Assembly: GCA_965276665.1 (NCBI GenBank)
Contig: OZ255620.1
Coordinates: 3,472,001-3,536,000 of the forward strand
Length of the DNA: 64,000 bases
Source: CAWGJC01 sp965276665
GTDB lineage: Bacteria; Pseudomonadota; Alphaproteobacteria; Acetobacterales; Acetobacteraceae
Direction of reading: 5' to 3'
The notes below the pieces were generated by a model, which did no database searches, had not been told where the DNA came from, and worked only from the letters and a program-made list of their open reading frames with translations. Each line of letters opens with the position of its first letter. Position 1 is the first letter of the stretch. Of this stretch, positions 59,294-64,000 are shown piece after piece. The position numbers were made by a program, and so were the translations under genes.

Positions 59294-60396
59294 TAGAGGT
59301 CGGAGAAGGTGCGGACGTGACCGGTGTCGATATCGGCGATCACGCTCATGCCGGCGCGCAGCGGGGGCGCGCCGGGCTTGCGGTCCACCCGGATGCGGAG
59401 CGGGATGCGCTGCACCACCTTAACCCAGTTGCCGGAATCGTTCTGCGCCGGAAGGATCGAGAACTCCGAGCCGCTGTTCGGCGCGATGCTGTCGACCACG
59501 CCATCCCATTTGCGGCCGGGATAGGTGTCCACCGTCACCGTCACATGATCGCCGGGCTTCACCCAGGTGAGCTCCGTCTCCTTCGGGTTCGCATCCACCC
59601 AGACATGCTCGTTGGAGACGAGGCCGAAGGCCGCCGTGTTCGCGGCCAGGTACATGCCGGGCTGCAACGTGTCCACCTGGGTCGCCACGCCATCGAAGGG
59701 CGCGCGGACGATTGTGTGCGCGAGCTGGCGCTCGGCCTCGGCGAGCTGCGCCTTGGCCTGCAGATAGTCGGGCAGGGTGGTCACATCGACATCGGCATTG
59801 CCGCCGAGCTTGGCGAGCTGCACCTGCGCGAGCTGCCGGGTCGCGTCCAGGGACGCCTGGTCGCCCTGCAGCTTGTAGCGGGCGTCGTCGTAATCCTGCC
59901 GCGGCACGTCGCCCTTGCCGACGAGGCCGCCGTAGCGGGAGAAGCGCACCTGGTCGCCCGACACCATCGCCGCGCGCATGCCGATATCGCGCTGCATCCG
60001 CACGTAATCCTGCTTGGCCGCCTCGAGCGTGAGCGCGGTTTGGGCGAGTCTCGCCTTGGCCCCGTCCACCGCGATCTGGAATTGCGCGGGATCGAGCCGG
60101 AAAAGCACGTCGCCCTGCTTCACCGCCTGCCCCTCGTGCACCGCGATCTCGGCCACCGGGCCAGACACGTCGGTCGAGACGCTCACCTTGGCGGCCTGGA
60201 CATAGGCATCGTCGATCGAGACGAACCGGCCGCTGGCCAGCCAGAAATACAGCGAGGCGACGATCACCACGGCGATCCCGCCGAGCATCAGCAGCGGGCG
60301 AAGCGTGCGCGAGCGGCGGCGCTGCCGGGCCGGCGCGACGCCGGCCACCTCCTCTCGCGGCAGCACGCCGGGGGCGCGCGCGGTAGCTTGCGACAT
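59290..60396 (-). CDS. HlyD-family membrane fusion protein (EmrA-like)
   Basis: 368 residues: basic cytoplasmic N-terminus, one helix (LLMLGGIAVVIVASLYFWL), a biotinyl-lipoyl hairpin (STDVSGPVAEIAVHEGQAV, KQGDVLFRLDP), a long helical hairpin of about 110 residues, and beta-barrel with APFDGVATQVDTLQPGMYL and GMSVIADIDTG. Bridges the pump to an outer-membrane channel not encoded here. Stop codon comes from the adjoining repeat, so the exact C-terminus (TFSDLY) may be recent. Confidence 0.92.
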   Translation of the reverse strand: MSQATARAPGVLPREEVAGVAPARQRRRSRTLRPLLMLGGIAVVIVASLYFWLASGRFVSIDDAYVQAAKVSVSTDVSGPVAEIAVHEGQAVKQGDVLFRLDPAQFQIAVDGAKARLAQTALTLEAAKQDYVRMQRDIGMRAAMVSGDQVRFSRYGGLVGKGDVPRQDYDDARYKLQGDQASLDATRQLAQVQLAKLGGNADVDVTTLPDYLQAKAQLAEAERQLAHTIVRAPFDGVATQVDTLQPGMYLAANTAAFGLVSNEHVWVDANPKETELTWVKPGDHVTVTVDTYPGRKWDGVVDSIAPNSGSEFSILPAQNDSGNWVKVVQRIPLRIRVDRKPGAPPLRAGMSVIADIDTGHVRTFSDLY

Positions 60397-60852
60397 TCAG
60401 GCGATCTCCCTCGTCTCGGCGCGCCGTTCGGCGCAAATATTGCCCTTCATGCGCTGCAGCGCGCGGACAAGTGTGGCGCAGGTCTCAGGATCGAGACCCG
60501 CGGTGGCCATCTCCAGCATGTCGGTCTTGTGGATCTCGACATCGGCGAGCACGGCCGTCGATGGCGGCAAAGCGTGCAGGCGCCAGATGCGCCGATCCGC
60601 CGGGTCGGGCCGACGCTCGACCATGCCGCGCGCCTCCAGCCGGTCCACCAGCCGGGCGACGGTGATCGGCTCCACCTCGAGCAACTCCGCCACCTCCTTC
60701 TGGGAGAGGCCGGGGTGCCGGTCGAGCCAGATCAGGATCACCCATTGCGCGCGGGTCATGCCATGGGCACGCGCCCGCTTGTCCGCCGCGTTCCGCATCA
60801 GGCGGGCGACATCGTGCAGCAGGAAGAGAAGATCGCCCTCATGGCCCGACAT
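60397..60852 (-). CDS. MarR-family regulator of the efflux operon (EmrR-like)
   Basis: 151 residues. Winged helix with AHGMTRAQWVILIWLDRHPG, SQKEVAELLEVEPITVARLV and RPDPADRRIWRLHALP. The frame is open to 60888, but that part encodes the palindromic operator and AAGG before ATG 60852 marks the start. It ends one base before the adaptor start. A typical local repressor relieved by the pump's substrates. Confidence 0.9.
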   Translation of the reverse strand: MSGHEGDLLFLLHDVARLMRNAADKRARAHGMTRAQWVILIWLDRHPGLSQKEVAELLEVEPITVARLVDRLEARGMVERRPDPADRRIWRLHALPPSTAVLADVEIHKTDMLEMATAGLDPETCATLVRALQRMKGNICAERRAETREIA

Positions 60853-60865
60853 GCGGGCCTTATAA

Positions 60866-60877
60866 TAAGCCGGCTTA
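60866..60877. promoter_or_regulatory. Putative MarR operator, palindrome TAAGCCGGCTTA
   Basis: Perfect 12-bp palindrome 14 bp before the MarR start, flanked by further near-symmetric bases (TAGTAAGCCGGCTTATTA on the minus strand). Position over the promoter/leader fits autorepression of the regulator-adaptor-pump operon. Confidence 0.6.
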
Positions 60878-60930
60878 CTATTTGGCAAGCAGGCCCGTCA
60901 GGTTAATCCTGCCGGTCAGCCCCGGCGAGG

Positions 60931-61482
60931 TCAGCCGGGGAGGCTCATCCCCTGCATGACGCTCGCGAGATCCGTCGAGAACAGGCTGGCTGCCGAGGGC
61001 GCGCCGGCCGCGGCAGAGGATGTTCCCGTCCCGCTGCCGGTGAGGCTCGAGCTCGAGGCATCGCCGCTCGTATCGGTCATCGAGCTGGTGACGTCGCCGG
61101 CCGTCTGGCCGAGATCCTGCGCGAGCCCGGCGGCGCCGTTGCCATGATGATGGTGATGCCCGTGTGCGGCAAGCGCGGAGGCGGCGGTCTTCGCGCCCGC
61201 GGCGAGGCTGCCGATCGCGCCGGTCACGGTGCCGGCGGTGCCGGTGCCTGTCGCGGTCGCCACCGTCCCCGCCGCCTGGGTTGCGGCGGTGGTGCCGGCC
61301 TCGGCCTGCATCTGCACCAGCATGGCCTGGAGCGAATCGGCCAGCGGCTGCGTGCCGGAGGCGACCGAGCCGGTCGTGCTGCTGGCACCCGGCACCGAGA
61401 AGCCGGAGGCCCCGCTGGGGGCGCCGGTCACGGTGTGAGCGGTGATCGCCGCCGACTGCGTGGCGAAGGTGATGCTGGACAT
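60931..61482 (-). CDS. Ser/Thr/Gly/Ala-rich protein of unknown function
   Basis: 183 residues starting MSSITFATQSAAITAHTV. No signal peptide or membrane helix; low-complexity (GTGTAGTVTGAIGSLAAG, DTSGDASSSSLTGSGTG) with one HGHHHHHGNG cluster near residue 113 that could bind metal, and a short hydrophobic C-terminus (LFSTDLASVMQGMSLPG). AGGGAA lies before the ATG. I do not recognise a family. The frame runs on to 61737 through a repeat but without support. Confidence 0.55.
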   Translation of the reverse strand: MSSITFATQSAAITAHTVTGAPSGASGFSVPGASSTTGSVASGTQPLADSLQAMLVQMQAEAGTTAATQAAGTVATATGTGTAGTVTGAIGSLAAGAKTAASALAAHGHHHHHGNGAAGLAQDLGQTAGDVTSSMTDTSGDASSSSLTGSGTGTSSAAAGAPSAASLFSTDLASVMQGMSLPG

Positions 61483-61646
61483 ATGGCTTCCCTGCCTGGA
61501 GGTTCGTGGCCGCTCACGCAAGCCGCATGCCAGGCGCCGCATGCCAGCGCCGCATCCGGCGATCGGCGCGCCGCGCTGGGCAACCGCCGTCACGGGCGGG
61601 GAGATGGTCGGCAGAAACTGCCGGGCCGGCAGCAAGTGCCGGGCAG

Positions 61647-61807
61647 CTAGAGCATTTTCACCTTCGGTGGAGTCGGCGCCGGCCCTCGCCCCCGCCCGGC
61701 CCCCCACGCCGGCCCTCGCCCCCGCCCGGCCCCCCACGAAAGTATACTCGCGTTGGGAGGCCGGGCGGGGGCGAGGGCCGGCACCGACTTAACTGAAAAT
61801 GCTTTAG
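61647..61807. repeat. Repeat family 4: large inverted repeat with duplicated 30-bp block
   Basis: Left arm starts CTAGAGCATTTTCACC, right arm ends ACTTAACTGAAAATGCTTTAG; the arms share TCGGCGCCGGCCCTCGCCCC-type sequence in inverse orientation over more than 50 bp. The left arm carries a 30-bp block (61679-61708) perfectly repeated at 61709-61738. The TAA stop of the photolyase gene (61806-61804) is in the right terminus. The rest of the 321-bp gap (61483-61646) holds nothing I can name. Confidence 0.8.
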
Positions 61808-63351
61808 AGAAACGTCTCGCGCGTCATCTCCGCCTTCAGCGCCGCCGCCCGCGCGCGGATCGCCGGCAGGTCGGCCGCCTTACCGTCGAGATTGCGCAGC
61901 ATGGTCCCCATGCGATGGTTGCGCGCGAGGCGGGGACGATGCCGCGCCAGGAAATCCCAGTAGAGCGTGGTGAACGGGCAGGCCGTCTCGCCGACCGCTT
62001 GCCGCGGATCGTAGCGGCATTTTCCGCAGTAATCGCTCATCCGGTTGATATAGGCGCCGGACGCCGCATACGGCTTGGTCGCGATCCGGCCGCCATCGGC
62101 ATGCTGACTCATGCCCACGACATTCGGCAGGGACACCCAGTCGACGGCATCCCAGAACATCGACATGTGCCAGCGATGCGCATCATACGGCCGCACGCCG
62201 AGCAGCAGCATCAATTGGCCTAGCACCATCAGCCGCTGAATGTGATGCGCATAGGCATGCTCGGCGAGCTGCCTGACCGCGTGCCGCACGCAGCGCATCT
62301 CGGTCTGCCCGGTCCAGAAAAACCGCGGCACCGGCAACTCGGCCCCAAGCGCATTGGCGCCGGCGAGATCCGGCATCATCCGCCAATAGACGCCGCGCAT
62401 ATACTCGCGCCAGCCGATCACCTGGCGCACGAACCCCTCGACGGCATTCAGCGGCGCCGCCCCCGCCGCATAGGCGGCCAGCACCCGATCCACCACCTCG
62501 CGCGGCGTCAGCATGTGCAGGTTGAGCGGTCCGGACAGAAGCGAATGGAACAGGAAAGGCTGGCCGGCCCGCATCGCATCCTGATAGCGCCCGAAATGCG
62601 GGAGCCTCTGCTCGACGAAATCGTCGAGCAGAGCCAGCGCCTGGGCGCGCGTCACCGGCAAGGTGAAATCATCGAGCACGCCCGGCGCATCCGGATAGAG
62701 GCGCGCCACCGTGCCGATCACCTCCCGCGTCACTTCATCGGGCGCGAACCGACGTGGCAGCGAGATCGCCGGACCGCCGACACGCGGCAGCTTCGCCCGG
62801 TTCTCGCTGTCGTAGTTCCACGCACCGCCCGCTGGTCGTCCCTCATCGACCAGAATGCCGAGACGCCGCCGCATGCCACGATAGAAATTTTCCATCAGCA
62901 TCGGCGCTGCATGATCAGCGAATTCGGCGAACTGGGCGGCATCGCACAGGAAATGCCGATCCTCGCGGATCTCCATCGGCAGACGGAGCGCACGCGCGGT
63001 CGCGACCAGATTCTCTCGCACGCGATAATCGCCAGGCTCCAGCACGATGAGCCGCTTCGGTCGCGCGGCCCGCACCACGCGTCTTATCTCGCCGGCGAAG
63101 GATCCCGCGTTCTTCGCATCGTCGATCGCGCTGTAAAGAACGGTCACGCCGTCTTCCCGCAACGCATCGCGGAAATGCCGCATCGCCGCGAAAAAGAACA
63201 CCAGGCGCACCCGGTTCTGCGGCGGATTCTCGGCCTCCTCGCGAACCTCCATCTGCAGCACCGCATCCTGGGCCCGATCGAACCCGTCGAACGCCGCGGA
63301 TCTCGCGTCGAGCTGATCGCCTAGGACGAGGATGAGGTTTCGGGGGGGCAT
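61804..63351 (-). CDS. phrB: Iron-sulfur bacterial cryptochrome/photolyase (FeS-BCP, PhrB/(6-4) type)
   Basis: 515-residue flavoprotein repairing UV (6-4) photoproducts or sensing light. N-terminal antenna domain LILVLGDQLDARSAAFDGF; C-terminal FAD domain with EGFVRQVIGWREYMRGVYW and LPNVVGMSQHADGG. Four cysteines at 354, 442, 445 and 458 (EMRCVRH, YCGKCRYDP, GETACPF) match Cys350/438/441/454 of Agrobacterium PhrB, each shifted by four, and should hold a 4Fe-4S cluster. Single gene unit. Confidence 0.95.
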   Translation of the reverse strand: MPPRNLILVLGDQLDARSAAFDGFDRAQDAVLQMEVREEAENPPQNRVRLVFFFAAMRHFRDALREDGVTVLYSAIDDAKNAGSFAGEIRRVVRAARPKRLIVLEPGDYRVRENLVATARALRLPMEIREDRHFLCDAAQFAEFADHAAPMLMENFYRGMRRRLGILVDEGRPAGGAWNYDSENRAKLPRVGGPAISLPRRFAPDEVTREVIGTVARLYPDAPGVLDDFTLPVTRAQALALLDDFVEQRLPHFGRYQDAMRAGQPFLFHSLLSGPLNLHMLTPREVVDRVLAAYAAGAAPLNAVEGFVRQVIGWREYMRGVYWRMMPDLAGANALGAELPVPRFFWTGQTEMRCVRHAVRQLAEHAYAHHIQRLMVLGQLMLLLGVRPYDAHRWHMSMFWDAVDWVSLPNVVGMSQHADGGRIATKPYAASGAYINRMSDYCGKCRYDPRQAVGETACPFTTLYWDFLARHRPRLARNHRMGTMLRNLDGKAADLPAIRARAAALKAEMTRETFL

Positions 63352-63365
63352 GGGGTCGCTTTCAA

Positions 63366-63392
63366 AAGGCCAGGGGCTCTGCCCCTGGCCTT
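63366..63392. terminator. Hairpin of the family 1 type
   Basis: AAGGCCAGGGGC, loop TCT, GCCCCTGGCCTT: a perfect 12-bp stem 8 bp after the end of the binding-protein gene. Equals one outer module of the family 1 arrays, alone. Likely ends that transcript before phrB. Confidence 0.7.
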
Positions 63393-63399
63393 CAAATCC

Positions 63400-64000
63400 T
63401 CACTCCGAATGCCAAAGCTCGGCCTGTTGCGTGAACGGCTGCCCGGTGCCGCTCGGCGCGAAGCCTTGCAGCCATTTCGGTGTCGCCTGCGGGATGGCGC
63501 TGATGAACATCGGCAGCGCCGGCAGCTGGTCGGCGTAGATGTGCTGCATGTCCGACCAGGCGGCTTTCTGCTTCGCGGCGTCGAGGTCGGTTTCCGCGAT
63601 CTTGATGGCGGCGTCGAATTGCGGGTTGGAGAAGGCGACGAAATTGGCGCCCCCCCAGTTCTTCGCCTCGGTCGGGATCTGATCGGAGCCGAGCGTCAGC
63701 CGCGGGCTTTCGCCGACGAGGCTGGTCCAGGTGTACATCACCATGCCCGGGAAGGCGCGGTGTTTCGTGGTGGTCCCGAACAGCGTGCGCGACGGCTCGA
63801 AGCGCAGATTGACCTCGATGCAGTCCTGCTTCCATTGGCTCTGCATCACCGTCATCTCGAGCTCGTTGATCTTGAATCCGGTGGCGGAGAGAAATTCGAG
63901 CGAGAGGCGGTGGCCGTCCTTGTCGCGGCAGATGCCGTCCGGCCCGGGTGTCCATCCGGCCTCGGCCAGCAATTTCTTCGCGCCCGCGGGATCGAAATTG
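63400..64000 (-). CDS. ABC transporter substrate-binding protein, family 5 (peptide type), C-terminal part; start beyond window
   Basis: The last 200 or so residues of a DppA/OppA-like receptor, open to base 64000 (visible from NFDPAGAKKLLAEAGWTPG). LSLEFLSATGFKINELEMTV, SQWKQDCIEVNLRFEPSR and the terminal QLPALPMFISAIPQATPKW fit the family. The usual length is about 500-550 residues, so about 60% is outside. Intact in what is seen, unlike the broken family-5 gene at 10394-11944. Confidence 0.88.
   Translation of the reverse strand, partial: NFDPAGAKKLLAEAGWTPGPDGICRDKDGHRLSLEFLSATGFKINELEMTVMQSQWKQDCIEVNLRFEPSRTLFGTTTKHRAFPGMVMYTWTSLVGESPRLTLGSDQIPTEAKNWGGANFVAFSNPQFDAAIKIAETDLDAAKQKAAWSDMQHIYADQLPALPMFISAIPQATPKWLQGFAPSGTGQPFTQQAELWHSE

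Overview
The window reads as chromosome of a high-GC alphaproteobacterium, most likely Acetobacteraceae/Rhodospirillales. This rests on the SAM-II riboswitch in front of metZ, the phasin, the secB/Tim44-like neighbourhood, hisZ next to purA, the MarR-response regulator-kinase-ilvE cluster and the general base composition (one counted coding line in purA is 70% G+C). Genus cannot be fixed from the sequence alone. Gene density is high and almost everything is explained by recognisable families.

Layout. 1-5.2 kb: minus-strand hydantoinase/oxoprolinase pair (hyuA, hyuB cut by the edge) with an MHS-type transporter. 5.4-12 kb: sugar epimerase-like plus Gfo/Idh/MocA oxidoreductase operon, an FMN-dependent monooxygenase, a Tat-type solute-binding protein, and a peptide-type binding protein broken by one amber codon. 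12-17.4 kb: leuB-like dehydrogenase and a Zur-controlled zinc ABC importer. 17.4-22.2 kb: ABC importer (binding protein divergent from two permeases) with a PLP aminotransferase. 22-29.8 kb: metZ under a SAM-II riboswitch, tRNA-Gly(CCC), TonB-like protein, phasin and TetR, ahcY, dnaQ-coaE. 30-39.4 kb: dapA-like gene, ycgN, SYLF protein, phosphatase plus ABC-2 exporter, hisZ-purA, secB, Tim44-like protein. 39.5-46.7 kb: solitary DNA methyltransferase, then the lutABC lactate operon split by 2.4 kb carrying minus-strand DUF488, DUF262 and HEPN genes, then Smr and XRE genes. 47-53.6 kb: two-component/MarR cluster, ilvE, membrane glycosyltransferase, D-2-hydroxyacid dehydrogenase, pseudouridine synthase. 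53.8-57.2 kb: complete dTDP-rhamnose operon rfbBACD. 57.4-64 kb: tiny lipoprotein, emrRAB-like efflux operon, low-complexity protein, iron-sulfur photolyase, and the end of another peptide-type binding protein.

Two things stand out. First, the DUF262 plus HEPN pair (41217-42835) is AT-richer than everything around it, translationally coupled, and sits inside the lactate operon. It is the best candidate here for a mobile defence or toxin-type system. Second, the intergenic spaces hold at least four families of structured repeats. One is a modular array of hairpins whose central 22-23 bp stem differs between copies but stays perfectly paired. The others have ends that repeatedly form the stop codon of the neighbouring gene (five cases). 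No rRNA, CRISPR array, prophage or complete insertion sequence was seen.
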